64,000 nt of DNA from Nitrosomonas sp. (GCA_024281825.1 JAMWZY010000002.1:62001-126000); one strand, 5' to 3'; positions 9,945-19,804 are shown, counted from the first letter of the stretch. The notes: generated from the letters alone by a model not told the origin. Program-made: numbers and translations.

Positions 9945-11276
9945 ATGAAAGCTTTTTCTACGCACTCTTTTGATCTTCAGCAACGAAGCATGGCAACAGT
10001 TTGGCATCCCTGTAGCATCATGAAGCAGCATGAAAATTACCCCTTGATTCCGATTGCACGTGGGGATGGTTCTTGGTTATATGATGCCGATGGCAATCAC
10101 TATCTTGATGCGATCAGTTCTTGGTGGGTCAATCTGTTCGGGCATTGCAATCCTGATATTAACGCAGCACTACGTGATCAACTCGACAAGCTAGAACATG
10201 TAATGTTAGCCGGATTCACACACGAACCAGCAATACAGCTAGCGGAAAGGCTAAGAAACTTGACTGCGAACTTGCTTGGGCATTGTTTTTATGCCAGTGA
10301 TGGCGCATCAGCCACAGAAATTGCTTTAAAAATGAGCTTTCACTACTGGCAATTATGCGGTGAACCCCAAAAAACCAATTTTATTAACCTGAAAAATGGC
10401 TATCACGGCGAAACACTCGGCGCGTTATCCGTAACGGATGTCGCAATTTTTAAGCAAACGTATGCCCCTCTACTACGCCGTTGTGCGGCCATGCCAACCC
10501 CTGATTGGCGCCATGCAGACGCCGGGGAATCACATAAAAATTATGCACTTCGCGCCGCAAGCATGCTGGAAAATTATTTGGCACAGCACCATGCAACTAC
10601 TGCTGCATTCATTCTCGAACCTTTGGTTCAAGGCGCCGCTGGTATGGGTATGTACCATCCTATTTACTTACAACGCGCCAGAGAAATTTGCACACAATAC
10701 CAAGTGCATTTGATTGCTGATGAAATTGCAGTTGGATTTGGCCGAACAGGGACTTTATTTGCCTATGAACAAGCTGATGCCATACCGGATTTTTTGTGTT
10801 TAGCCAAGGGGCTTAGCGGTGGATATTTACCACTTTCCGTGGTGATGACTTCCGACAATATTTACCAACCCTTTTATCACGAAAAGTCATCCCGCACCTT
10901 TCTACACTCTCATTCACACACCGGTAATGCGTTAGCATGCCGAGCAGCTTTAGCTACACTGGATTTATTCGAACAACAAGACGTAATCTCGATCAATCGT
11001 AGCAAAACAGCATACTTAAACGAGATCTCCAGGCCTCTTGCCACACATCCCAGTGTACGGAATTTTCGTAATTGCGGGATGATTTGGGCCTTTGAGTTTG
11101 AAACCAAAGAACAGGATTTCGCAACACAGTGCTTTCAAGCGGCATTAAAACAGCAATTATTGCTACGCCCGCTGGATAAAACGGTTTATTTTATGCCGCC
11201 TTATATTATCAATCAGCACGAAATGGATTTACTCGTTAATGGTACACTTAATGTACTAAATACATTATCAAAATAA
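9945..11276 (+). CDS. bioA: Adenosylmethionine-8-amino-7-oxononanoate aminotransferase BioA
   Basis: Class III PLP aminotransferase that makes 7,8-diaminopelargonate in biotin synthesis, using SAM as amino donor. The protein is 443 aa. Diagnostic features are the WHPCSIMK N-terminus, SSWWVNLFGHCNP near 61-73, the cofactor aspartate in ADEIAVGFGRTG and the Schiff-base lysine in LAKGLSGGYLPLS. No other bio genes are nearby, so biotin synthesis genes must be scattered. It converges with the CheV-like gene, with only an 11-bp gap. Confidence 0.95.
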   Translation: MKAFSTHSFDLQQRSMATVWHPCSIMKQHENYPLIPIARGDGSWLYDADGNHYLDAISSWWVNLFGHCNPDINAALRDQLDKLEHVMLAGFTHEPAIQLAERLRNLTANLLGHCFYASDGASATEIALKMSFHYWQLCGEPQKTNFINLKNGYHGETLGALSVTDVAIFKQTYAPLLRRCAAMPTPDWRHADAGESHKNYALRAASMLENYLAQHHATTAAFILEPLVQGAAGMGMYHPIYLQRAREICTQYQVHLIADEIAVGFGRTGTLFAYEQADAIPDFLCLAKGLSGGYLPLSVVMTSDNIYQPFYHEKSSRTFLHSHSHTGNALACRAALATLDLFEQQDVISINRSKTAYLNEISRPLATHPSVRNFRNCGMIWAFEFETKEQDFATQCFQAALKQQLLLRPLDKTVYFMPPYIINQHEMDLLVNGTLNVLNTLSK

Positions 11277-11287
11277 TTCCCAAACTG

Positions 11288-12262
11288 CTATTCACGATTA
11301 TTCTCAATTGTCTTACGAATAGTTTCCGTGAAATCTTCAGCTGAAAACTTAGCCACATACGCATCCGCACCTGAAGATTTGACATGATTCTCGTTGGCTT
11401 CACCCGTCAATGATGAATGGATTACCACCGGGATAGACTTGAATCGATGATCGTTTTTGAGTTTACGTGTCAAAGTAAATCCATCCATTTCTGGCATTTC
11501 TAAATCGGTTAATACTAAAGCGATTTTATCTTTGATTGTTTTACCTTCGGCAACTGCCGCATCCGATATCACTTGGATTCGATCCCAAGCTTCTTGTCCG
11601 CTTTTGGTCATAATAAATGACGCACCTTGCTGAACAAGCCCTTTCTCTATCATGCCACGCGCCAGCGGAGAATCATCAGCAACAAGAATCGAAGTTCCTG
11701 GCAGCATTTTGATTCTATTAACACTATTTTCTTGCACCAAATTACCAGTAGCACTTGGTAATACATCGCGTAAAATTTGTTCCACATCCAGTACCTGCAC
11801 CAGAACCGATTCAGCATTACGATCTAAACGTGCAATACTGGTAACCAAATTAGCGCCATTTCCTTCGGCCGGGATAACCTGATTCCATTCCAAGCGTACG
11901 ATTTCACTGACTTCTTCAACAGCAAAAGCTTGTGTAGAACGCGCGTACTCGGTAACCAATAGAATTGGAGTACTTTTTTGGGGCACACATCCAACTACTT
12001 TCGGCAAATTGATCACAGTGATAATCTGACCGCGTATATTAGCAATACCCATTACACTGCTATGTGCATTGGCCACCGCGGTAATCGTCGGCATCACCAG
12101 AATTTCCCTAACTTTGAAAACATTGATACCAAACAACTCGTGATGACCTGTTCCCGGAGCTTCACCTAACCTGAACAACAACAGCTCAAACTTATTACTG
12201 GCCGTCAGATTAGTACGTTCATCTATTTCGTGTAAAGCTGTCCCCATGAAGCGCCCCCGCAA
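11288..12262 (-). CDS. CheV-like chemotaxis coupling protein (CheW + receiver)
   Basis: 324 aa with an N-terminal CheW domain (about 20-165; NIRGQIITVINLP is the CheW core) and a C-terminal response-regulator receiver domain (about 185-320). The phospho-acceptor aspartate lies in VLTDLEMPEMDGF, the acidic pair in VADDSP and the conserved lysine in YVAKFSAEDF. CheV proteins link chemoreceptors to CheA and adapt by phosphorylation. No cheA, cheW or receptor gene is in the window, so the gene stands alone beside the HD-GYP gene. Confidence 0.9.
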   Translation of the reverse strand: MRGRFMGTALHEIDERTNLTASNKFELLLFRLGEAPGTGHHELFGINVFKVREILVMPTITAVANAHSSVMGIANIRGQIITVINLPKVVGCVPQKSTPILLVTEYARSTQAFAVEEVSEIVRLEWNQVIPAEGNGANLVTSIARLDRNAESVLVQVLDVEQILRDVLPSATGNLVQENSVNRIKMLPGTSILVADDSPLARGMIEKGLVQQGASFIMTKSGQEAWDRIQVISDAAVAEGKTIKDKIALVLTDLEMPEMDGFTLTRKLKNDHRFKSIPVVIHSSLTGEANENHVKSSGADAYVAKFSAEDFTETIRKTIENNRE

Positions 12263-12477
12263 ACATAAAGTAAATTAGGCACTGAGTGTAGCTTACTTTG
12301 CTATTCAAAAAAGAAAGAAACAATACTGAGAAAAGGCTGCTTATCTAAATTTCAAGTTCCAGAAAAACAACCCAGCATCAAAAAAATTAGTCACAAAATT
12401 ACTGTGATTATACCGTTCCACCATAAAGCCTAGAATCGCTATCGTCAGCCTCCAGATTCACACGAAAACTTCTGTGT

Positions 12478-13086
12478 TTACTCAACAATACCTTGCAACT
12501 TATCGACATCCAATTGCCATTTGAATGGATCTTCAATACTATCGACACTATCCGATCCCCTCGATAAATCTACAATTTCTACGGGTATATACATATTTGC
12601 ACGTATTGAAAAAAACACTTTAATAATCGGAGTAACGAGGCTCTTTTTCGATTGCTCAAGTACGACACCAAGACGACCAGATTTGAGTTTCAGTAATGTG
12701 CCACTTGGGTAGATACCGATGGTTTTAACAAAAGCATGAAAGATTGCCTCATCAAAATGTCCTTCTCTCCATGCAGTCATTTTACTAATTGATTCGGCTG
12801 GCCCCCAGGCTTTTTTATAACACCGATCGGAACTGATCGCATCGTAGACATCACATACTGCACCCATACGTGCAAATAAACTCAAATCGTCACCCGATAT
12901 TTTTTCGGGATAACCCCGGCCGTCGACGCGCTCGTGGTGATGTAAACACACATCTAAGGCCACATCATCAACTTGGTAGCTTGCTTTAAGTATTTCCCAA
13001 CCACGTTGCGGATGTTGTTTAATGGTATTAAATTCTTCATCCGTCAATTTGCCAGGCTTGTTTAGCACTTTGTTAGGAATCGCCAT
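12478..13086 (-). CDS. HD-GYP domain protein, C-terminal half of a stop-interrupted gene
   Basis: 202 codons in the same frame as, and directly following, the stop codon of the upstream half (13087-13089). It carries the rest of the HD-GYP cyclic-di-GMP phosphodiesterase domain: the HHHERVDGRGYP block with the GYP signature, then HFDEAIFHAFVKTIGIYPSG. The ATG at 13086 touches the TAA (TAAATG), so re-initiation is conceivable, but the resulting protein would lack the HD residues. As it stands the gene is probably inactive, or else the stop is a sequencing error. Confidence 0.85.
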   Translation of the reverse strand: MAIPNKVLNKPGKLTDEEFNTIKQHPQRGWEILKASYQVDDVALDVCLHHHERVDGRGYPEKISGDDLSLFARMGAVCDVYDAISSDRCYKKAWGPAESISKMTAWREGHFDEAIFHAFVKTIGIYPSGTLLKLKSGRLGVVLEQSKKSLVTPIIKVFFSIRANMYIPVEIVDLSRGSDSVDSIEDPFKWQLDVDKLQGIVE

Positions 13087-13704
13087 TTACCCTACATCAT
13101 GCAATAGACCCGCCACACCCGCTTGCCGTATTTGATTCTCAGGCAATTTCAATTGCCTCGCTAAAGCAATCATCAGCATACACACCGCAACTGAATGCAA
13201 GTACGTATATTCATCAGCATTTTTCAATCTCGCCAAACTCAATAATGCACTCGGATTCCTTTCAATCGAAGATTGAATATCTTCCACTAATACCATCGCC
13301 TCCTGAACATCTAACGCCTTTCCCATACGTACATCATCAAACATCGACGTTACGGCTTTTTTGGCCTTAGTATGTATTTTTTTTGCGGCAAGCAATTCTT
13401 CATCAAATGAGATTTGTTTTTTAACTGCTAACGGCGTTTTGGTTGACTCAGGTTCAGGTTCAGGCTTCGCAGGCTCAGATTCAGGCTCTTTAGCAGATTC
13501 CATAACCATCACAGCTGCGACATCAAGGCCTTTATTTGTATCAATCCATATTTCATCGACCCCAGAATGGATCAGTTTCTGCAAATCTTTAGGATCTTCC
13601 AGTTTAAAGGATTTTCTCCAGAATGGATGCTCCAACCAATTTCCACGAAGCTCATGGATATACATTCCGAGGCAGATCTCGTCAACATTCACTTTTTTGA
13701 TCAT
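13087..13704 (-). CDS. HD-GYP protein, N-terminal half (DUF3391 plus start of HD domain)
   Basis: 205 aa beginning with a DUF3391 domain (about 1-60, VDEICLGMYIHEL and VDEIWIDT). A Pro/Glu-rich linker follows (about 70-90), then the first helices of the HD domain up to LLHDVG, with H202 and D203 as metal ligands. The next codon, normally the Lys of HDxGK, is TAA instead of AAA/AAG. Translation in the same frame continues with the rest of the domain in the downstream half. Together the two halves would form a normal HD-GYP protein of about 408 aa. Confidence 0.85.
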   Translation of the reverse strand: MIKKVNVDEICLGMYIHELRGNWLEHPFWRKSFKLEDPKDLQKLIHSGVDEIWIDTNKGLDVAAVMVMESAKEPESEPAKPEPEPESTKTPLAVKKQISFDEELLAAKKIHTKAKKAVTSMFDDVRMGKALDVQEAMVLVEDIQSSIERNPSALLSLARLKNADEYTYLHSVAVCMLMIALARQLKLPENQIRQAGVAGLLHDVG

Positions 13705-13798
13705 AAGACTGAATAGTAATAAACCAATTAAATTTGATAATTAATACCACACGCATTCGATGCGTTCCGCTCAGAATCGTAATATTTTGAAGATAATT

Positions 13799-16561
13799 TT
13801 AAGGCAATTTATGGAGTTGCTCGTTTATCTTGTCTAATTTCTCTGTAAATGCTTGCAGTCTTTCTTTTTCCTGAAATACCACATTCTCTGGAGCACGCTC
13901 AACAAAACTCGCATTCGAAAGCTTTGTTTGCGCTTTAGTTATCTCTGCTTGTAACCGTACCATTTCTTTAGATAAGCGATCACGCTCGGCTGGCACATCG
14001 ATTTCAACTTTAAGCATCAACCGAAAATTTCCAACAATTGAAACTGGAGCGCCAACATTTGGCAAATCTTCTGAAATATGCACGTGGGAAAGTTTCGCTA
14101 AAGCAGACAAATACGCCGAAAACTCATTCAAAGTTTGAGAATCACCAGTAACCCACAGCGGTACCTTAGTTGCCGGGGACAAATTCATTTCACTACGTAA
14201 CGTACGGCACGCATTAACCATATCTTTTAATAAAGATATCGATTTTTCCGCAAACGAATCGATTTGCTCCATATTTGCTTGGGGATAGGGTTGATTCATA
14301 ATGCTAGCACCCTTTTTCCCGGCAAGTGGCGCAACGGTTTGCCACAATTCCTCAGTAATGAAAGGAATAATCGGGTGCGCCAATCGCAGTATAGCTTCCA
14401 GCACATGCACCAAAGTCCGGCGAGTCGCACGCTGCACTACAATATCCTCATTGTTAAGCTGTACTTTGGCCAATTCCACATACCAATCGCAGTACTCATC
14501 CCATACCAACTCATAAATTTCTCTCGCAGCAAGATCGAAGCGATAATGACTAAATGCTTGCGCGATGTTGTGCTCAGCCTGTTGCAAACGACCGATCATC
14601 CAACGATCCGCAGCATGATAGCAAAGCGGCTGTGACCCATCCAAACCGGTGTCTTTACCATCGCAATTCATTAAGACATAGCGCGTCGCATTCCATAATT
14701 TGTTACAAAAGTTACGATAACCTTCGCAACGCTGCATATCGAATTTGATATCGCGGCCATGCGATGCCAGACTCGCAAATGTGAAGCGTAACGCATCCGT
14801 ACCAAATGCCGGAATCCCTTCTGGGAAGTGTTTACGGGTAGTTTTTTCTATAGCTTCAGCCTGCTTCGGATTCATTAACCCCGTCGTGCGTTTGGCAATC
14901 AGTTCCTGCAACGTAATGCCATCGATCAAATCGAGTGGATCTAATACATTGCCTTTGGACTTGCTCATTTTCTGACCTTCAGAATCACGAATCAACCCCG
15001 TGATATACACTTCTTTAAAAGGTACTTTACCGGTGAAATGCAACGACATCATCACCATGCGCGCAACCCAGAAAAAAATGATATCAAAACCCGTTATCAA
15101 CACCGAAGTCGGTAGAAATGCTTTAAGCTCGTCCGTTTCATCGGGCCAACCCAGCGTTGAGAATGGCCACAACGCGGATGAAAACCATGTATCCAACACA
15201 TCTTCATCCTGTTTCAATTGATAAGTACCGGATAAGTTTTGTGCTTCTTCCAAGTTGTGTGCAACAATTACATGGCCTTGATCGTCGTACCATGCAGGAA
15301 TACGATGCCCCCACCAAAGTTGGCGCGAGATACACCAATCCTGAATATTTTCCAACCATTGATTATAAGTATGGCTCCAATTATCCGGAGTAAATTTAAT
15401 GTCACCTTTTGCCACTGCGTCTAAACCACGTTTTGCCAAACCTTCCATCGCCACATACCATTGATCGGTCAACATCGGCTCGATGATCGTATTGGTACGA
15501 TCACCCCGCGGCGCCATCAGTTTGTGTGCTTTAGTTTCAACCAATAAACCTTGCACACCCAAATCAGCAATGATTTTTTTCCGTGCATCAAAGCGATCAA
15601 GCCCTTGATAAATAACTGGTGCGTTATGATTGATTTTGCCATCCAACGTTAAGATATTAATGGGTTCGAGTTGATGTCGCTGTCCAATCTGATAATCATT
15701 AAAATCATGTGCCGGTGTGATTTTAACGCAACCAGTACCAAATTCCTTATCAACATAATTGTCCGCTATAATCGGAATCGTTCGGTTGCACAGCGGTAGC
15801 TGTACTTGCATGCCAATCAAGTGCTGATAACGTGGATCCTCTGGATGTACAGCAACCGCAACGTCACCGAGCATCGTTTCAGGTCGTGTAGTAGCCACCA
15901 CCAGCGATTCGGTTTGATGAGCGCTCTCGGTTGGATTCGCTGGCGCCAATGGATAGCGAATATGCCACAACGAACCATTTTCTTCCGTCGCCACAACCTC
16001 CAAATCTGAAACCGCCGTTTGTAGCACTGGATCCCAATTCACCAACCGCTTACCGCGATAAATCAATCCTTCACGGTACAAGCGTACAAATACTTCCACG
16101 ACAGCACGCGATAACGCTGCATCCATGGTAAACCGCTCACGTGTCCAATCGCAAGAATTCCCAAGCCGACGCATTTGCCGCGTAATAGTTGAACCTGACT
16201 GTTCTTTCCATTGCCACACGCGTTCGAGAAAAACCTCTCGCCCCATCTCGCGACGATCCAGTTTTTGTTGATCCAATTGACGCTCAACCACGATTTGCGT
16301 TGCAATACCGGCATGATCAGTGCCCGGTTGCCACAAAGTGTTTTCACCAAGCATACGATGATAACGCGTCAATGCATCCATCAGTGTATGTTGAAAAGCA
16401 TGCCCCATATGCAATGTACCGGTAACATTCGGCGGCGGCAACATAATGCAATAGGCAGAAGAATTTTCTATCATCGCCGGTTTAAAATAACCGGTCGATT
16501 CCCAAATCGAATACCAACGATCTTCGATTCGTTTTGGATCAAAGCTTTTTTCAAGTTCCAT
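13799..16561 (-). CDS. valS: Valyl-tRNA synthetase
   Basis: Class I aminoacyl-tRNA synthetase charging tRNA-Val, 920 aa, the usual length. The HIGH motif appears as [15 protein letters not shown] (near residue 42) and KMSKS as [10 protein letters not shown] (near 530). The editing domain with the [10 protein letters not shown] block lies near 220, and a C-terminal coiled coil (about 855-915) binds the tRNA. The gene stands alone. A hairpin (ACGCAT/ATGCGT) lies about 45 bp beyond its stop but lacks a T-tract. Confidence 0.98.
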   Translation of the reverse strand: MELEKSFDPKRIEDRWYSIWESTGYFKPAMIENSSAYCIMLPPPNVTGTLHMGHAFQHTLMDALTRYHRMLGENTLWQPGTDHAGIATQIVVERQLDQQKLDRREMGREVFLERVWQWKEQSGSTITRQMRRLGNSCDWTRERFTMDAALSRAVVEVFVRLYREGLIYRGKRLVNWDPVLQTAVSDLEVVATEENGSLWHIRYPLAPANPTESAHQTESLVVATTRPETMLGDVAVAVHPEDPRYQHLIGMQVQLPLCNRTIPIIADNYVDKEFGTGCVKITPAHDFNDYQIGQRHQLEPINILTLDGKINHNAPVIYQGLDRFDARKKIIADLGVQGLLVETKAHKLMAPRGDRTNTIIEPMLTDQWYVAMEGLAKRGLDAVAKGDIKFTPDNWSHTYNQWLENIQDWCISRQLWWGHRIPAWYDDQGHVIVAHNLEEAQNLSGTYQLKQDEDVLDTWFSSALWPFSTLGWPDETDELKAFLPTSVLITGFDIIFFWVARMVMMSLHFTGKVPFKEVYITGLIRDSEGQKMSKSKGNVLDPLDLIDGITLQELIAKRTTGLMNPKQAEAIEKTTRKHFPEGIPAFGTDALRFTFASLASHGRDIKFDMQRCEGYRNFCNKLWNATRYVLMNCDGKDTGLDGSQPLCYHAADRWMIGRLQQAEHNIAQAFSHYRFDLAAREIYELVWDEYCDWYVELAKVQLNNEDIVVQRATRRTLVHVLEAILRLAHPIIPFITEELWQTVAPLAGKKGASIMNQPYPQANMEQIDSFAEKSISLLKDMVNACRTLRSEMNLSPATKVPLWVTGDSQTLNEFSAYLSALAKLSHVHISEDLPNVGAPVSIVGNFRLMLKVEIDVPAERDRLSKEMVRLQAEITKAQTKLSNASFVERAPENVVFQEKERLQAFTEKLDKINEQLHKLP

Positions 16562-16866
16562 GGGGTGAAGAATAGACAGTGCTGGGTAAAAACCGCCATT
16601 ATAGCGGATGGCGTATTGTATGCCACGAGGTCATCAAATTTCGATACTCAGTAGATTATTTTCAAATCAAAAAATAGTGTTGTAATATATTTTCTAGTCG
16701 ATGCACTAACACTAGGTACGTTAACTGACGATTCAACGAAGCACTCACCTCGTAGCAAACTCACCCAACCGGTGGAAAGGTCAATCATGAATCAGCTTAA
16801 CCAGATTATCCGAATAAGCAATCAACGGAAGATTCCAGGCTCAAATCATCTTCAGCACTCTGAAAT
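16562..16866. other. Intergenic region between valS and the LpxK-like gene
   Basis: 305 bp between divergent genes, so it must hold both promoters, though I cannot pin either. The only clear signal is near the right end: a GGAAAGG Shine-Dalgarno (16774-16780) and the small ORF listed separately. I see no RNA gene here. Confidence 0.5.
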
Positions 16867-16870
16867 ATGA
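16787..16870 (+). CDS. Possible 27-aa upstream ORF overlapping the LpxK-like gene
   Basis: A short ORF (MNQLNQIIRISNQ..., 27 codons plus TGA). A good Shine-Dalgarno, GGAAAGG, lies 6 nt before its ATG. Its stop overlaps the ATG of the LpxK-like gene in the ATGA arrangement, while that downstream ATG has no good Shine-Dalgarno of its own. This suggests translational coupling, with the small ORF as a leader. The peptide resembles nothing I know, and it could instead be the scar of a deleted upstream gene. Confidence 0.4.
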   Translation: MNQLNQIIRISNQRKIPGSNHLQHSEI

Positions 16871-17898
16871 AGTTATCTGCACTTTATTGGCATCGATTTA
16901 CACCTCTGCACATTATTTTATGGCCGATTAGCTTAGCTTATGAGTTATTCCTGATAATCAAAAAGCTATGCTATTGGTTGGATATTTTTCCATCGATTAA
17001 ATTACCCGTTCCAGTTATCAGTGTTGACGCTATCAGCGTTGAAGCAAGTGGCAGAACACCATTGATACTCTGGCTAGTGAACAACTTGGTGAGGCACGGC
17101 TACACACCCGGAATTGTGACACATGGAAACTTTAGCGCGAGCCCTCCTACCGCTATTACATCCGCTACAGCGCCTGAAACCGTTGATAGTGACACACTGC
17201 TATTTGCACACCGCTTCGGTGCTACTTATCTGGTTTGGACAGGCAATGATCGCACTCAAACGGCCCAAGCACTACTACATGCTCACCCAAGTTGTGATGT
17301 GCTTATTTTTAATGATACGCTGCAATATCACCGCCTCGAGCGGGATATCGAAATAACCTTGGTTGATTTTTCAGATTATACCTACGGCAATGGACTTTTA
17401 TTGCCGGCCGGCCCATTACGCGCCAACCCTCGGCGACTCGATCAAGACAGTATTATTCTCGTAACCGGAGAACATAATTTTACGATGATTACCGATAACT
17501 GGCATACAAAATACCCAGTTAAATGGGTCGCAGAAATAGCGTATAACGTACTTAAACCCGAAAATCGCCGATCACTGTCAAGTTTTAAGGAGATACAAAT
17601 ACATGTACTGACTGACGAAAATGATGAAGAGTGGATATTCGCAGCGATACAACAAGCCGCTCTAAACACCAATGCTGTGTTTCATTCCTTCCCGAAACAT
17701 CATCAGTTTATCGCGCAGGATCTCGATTTTCCTGCGAGTGGCATCGTTCTCATGTCAGAAAATAAAGCCTTAGCTTGTCAAAACTTCGCCACCGAGGCGC
17801 TGTGGGCATTGCCAGAAGAAGTCTGGGCAGGCATTGATCTTGAAAACGCTATTTTGAAACGACTCAAAACTAAAGCCAAGCAACGCTCTGTCACCTAG
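16867..17898 (+). CDS. LpxK-like protein with eroded kinase motifs (probable pseudokinase)
   Basis: 343 aa, the length of tetraacyldisaccharide 4'-kinase (lipid A synthesis). The LpxK landmarks align throughout: an N-terminal membrane-anchoring helix (about 12-38), LPVPVISV, LILWLVNNLVRHGYTPGIV, HRLERDIEI and FGNG-like YGNGLLLPAGPLR. The catalytic motifs are altered. The P-loop GGxGKTP reads EASGRTP (59-65), SRGYG reads THGNF (85-89), DDGLQH reads NDTLQY (149-154) and TEKDA reads SENKA (297-301). The frame is intact. A true lpxK must exist elsewhere if lipid A is made. Function unknown; it converges with the DUF4126 gene, 2 bp apart. Confidence 0.8.
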   Translation: MKLSALYWHRFTPLHIILWPISLAYELFLIIKKLCYWLDIFPSIKLPVPVISVDAISVEASGRTPLILWLVNNLVRHGYTPGIVTHGNFSASPPTAITSATAPETVDSDTLLFAHRFGATYLVWTGNDRTQTAQALLHAHPSCDVLIFNDTLQYHRLERDIEITLVDFSDYTYGNGLLLPAGPLRANPRRLDQDSIILVTGEHNFTMITDNWHTKYPVKWVAEIAYNVLKPENRRSLSSFKEIQIHVLTDENDEEWIFAAIQQAALNTNAVFHSFPKHHQFIAQDLDFPASGIVLMSENKALACQNFATEALWALPEEVWAGIDLENAILKRLKTKAKQRSVT

Positions 17899-17900
17899 CA

Positions 17901-18611
17901 TCACTCTGAATCAGTATGCTTTGGCAACTGTTTGGATGTCTGCAGTGATTTGTTCTCAGGTATTTGTGCCGATAGGGGCGCATCGCTTGCAGCAACAGGT
18001 GATGCTTCGGCACCAAAAAACTTTGCCAGTTTATTCAACAACAATTTGATGAATCGCCATAATTTTGGCAATGCCCATACCGAAAATCCAATAAATATGA
18101 CAAATAATGTCAAAAAAACTTCTGGATGATTTAAAGCCGTCCACATCCCAGAGAGCACCAAAACATCTTCAGTCAAGGATGCAGACCAATTGGATACAGG
18201 CTCTGGCGAGGTATTTATCATTACGCGCGCACCTGATTTTGTAGCGTGCGTAGTAGCGGCAACCCCTCCTCCCAAAAGCCCCGCGGCGATCTCTAATGCT
18301 AGCGTGGTATCACCCACCGTTCCAGCGGCAAGCATTGCACCGGCCGGAATACGGATAAAAGTATGAATGGTGTCCCAAACCGTATCGGCACCTGGGATTT
18401 TATCCACAAAAAAGTGAACAACATACATAACTGCCGCTGCGCCAATTACCAGAGGATCTTGTAACACGGACAGCTCGCTCGGCAAATCAATATGACCGGT
18501 AGAGCCACCCAACCCCAAGATAGCAACCACTGCATAAAGATTAATACCGCTCGCCCATGAGCTTCCAAGCATTAGAGCAAGCGTAGCCATCAAGGCTTCA
18601 TAATTTTCCAT
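17901..18611 (-). CDS. DUF4126 membrane protein
   Basis: 236 aa, hydrophobic, with about five or six predicted membrane segments. The DUF4126 features are SSWASGINLYAVVAILGL near the N-terminus, HFFVDKIPGADTVWDTIHTFIR (read in two parts) near 68-90 and GGGVAATTHATKSG near 112-125. The final 40 residues are polar and probably cytoplasmic. The family has no established function. It is convergent with the LpxK-like gene and followed on its upstream side by a transposase remnant. Confidence 0.8.
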   Translation of the reverse strand: MENYEALMATLALMLGSSWASGINLYAVVAILGLGGSTGHIDLPSELSVLQDPLVIGAAAVMYVVHFFVDKIPGADTVWDTIHTFIRIPAGAMLAAGTVGDTTLALEIAAGLLGGGVAATTHATKSGARVMINTSPEPVSNWSASLTEDVLVLSGMWTALNHPEVFLTLFVIFIGFSVWALPKLWRFIKLLLNKLAKFFGAEASPVAASDAPLSAQIPENKSLQTSKQLPKHTDSE

Positions 18612-18711
18612 AGTCCTATGAGTATCGGATATTGACTCTGAGCGTATTGTAATTAGAAATCAGTCATAGCACAGAAAAATTATGAAACCTTAGCTTTGAT
18701 TCAGCAATACA

Positions 18712-19401
18712 CTAGAGTGGGTTGGCGCGCAATATTTTAAGTAGCTCGTCATACAAATCGTCATATCGGTGATTAAAACGAAATTCCGTTTCCTTTAAAT
18801 GTAAAAAGAACGTTTGCATCGGTATTCCATTGAATTTTGCTAGCCGTTGTTTGGTATAAGCCCAGAAGGATTCTGTATCATTCTCATTCGTCTGAGCACG
18901 ATTACTATCAGTGGAATGCAGTCGATACAATTTCATCCGCATACCTGGGTATACGCCAACTAAAGCCTCATAGCCGCTTAATCCTAACTGTTTGATAGCA
19001 TCTTCCTTCGAAGTATCATTATCAGCCTCCAATAGTTTTATAGCAGACTCCACTTGAGCAGGGAGAGCCGCTGTAAAAATGCCATTTTGTCGTTTCAGAA
19101 TCCCGTAAGCTCCTAATAAACTAGTGCTATTCTCAATCGACTGAGATGGCATGGCTGGTATTTTTGTCAAACCGGAATGCATATCCAGATGTTCACCCGT
19201 AGCATTCTGGTATAGAATTTCATTGTTTTCTTTAATACGCTGGCGCATCTTAAGATAAATCGTATTAACCGACCGTACAGAAATACGCGTCAACTGTGCA
19301 GCTTTTGTCGCGGTAAAATCTAACGCATAGCAACGCACAAGCTTACGAAATTTTGCTTCTTTGATTCGAGAGCGAAAGTAGTATTTATTTTTAGTAGTCA
19401 T
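18712..19401 (-). CDS. Degenerate IS1595/ISXO2-type transposase
   Basis: 229 aa. The N-terminal helix-turn-helix part (about 10-60, KFRKLVRCYALDFTATKAA) and the C-terminal block (176-212, TESFWAYTKQRLAKFNG and HLKETEFRFNHR) clearly match ISXO2-like DDE transposases. The catalytic glutamate remains at E177. The first aspartate block (VDESYFGG in active members) is missing around 76-95, and the second (HTDGWxGY) reads QLGLSGY at 138-144. The frame is unbroken, so it may be dead or domesticated. I could not define terminal inverted repeats. Confidence 0.75.
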   Translation of the reverse strand: MTTKNKYYFRSRIKEAKFRKLVRCYALDFTATKAAQLTRISVRSVNTIYLKMRQRIKENNEILYQNATGEHLDMHSGLTKIPAMPSQSIENSTSLLGAYGILKRQNGIFTAALPAQVESAIKLLEADNDTSKEDAIKQLGLSGYEALVGVYPGMRMKLYRLHSTDSNRAQTNENDTESFWAYTKQRLAKFNGIPMQTFFLHLKETEFRFNHRYDDLYDELLKILRANPL

Positions 19402-19804
19402 TTTTATTTTTATTATGAGTTAGAAAAAATCAATGAATGAAGCTGATGTGTTGATTATTTTGGATTATTTCATTGACCATCGACCACTCTATCACGCCAT
19501 AAAAACTCTCAAATAGTCTTGTTGTCAGGAAGTTAATAGTAAAAACATCCTATAAATCCTTTAAAAAAAAGACTCTTTTGATAGGATTTCGTTCCTGAAG
19601 ATTCTTGGAACAGTAAACAAACAATTACCAAGCGCGTCATGACCTCAAATTAATGACGTTCTATTTTGCTTAGGTGATTTGTAGGAGATCGTCACTAATG
19701 AAAGGGCCAAAACCAAGCCTAGAAAATCGATGCTACTTAGGCATTCACAACGTTGCATAGCCAGATGGATGCCACTTTTGGGCTCTGTGTGTGATTTTGG
19801 TGTG
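19402..19804. other. Intergenic stretch between transposase remnants
   Basis: 403 bp without a recognisable gene. It holds an interrupted inverted repeat CGTCAT/ATGACG near 19637-19660. A 20-codon ORF at 19698 on the plus strand sits after a TAGGAG motif but resembles nothing known. The region probably contains the ends of one or more decayed insertion sequences. No WD40-coding sequence is present here to pair with the remnant at 21071. Confidence 0.4.

Noticed and set aside
13754..13768. ACGCAT/ATGCGT hairpin after valS as terminator
   Set aside because: The six-base stem is not followed by a T-tract on the minus strand.
14264..14635. Several open frames opposite valS on the plus strand
   Set aside because: Antisense shadows of a well-supported gene.
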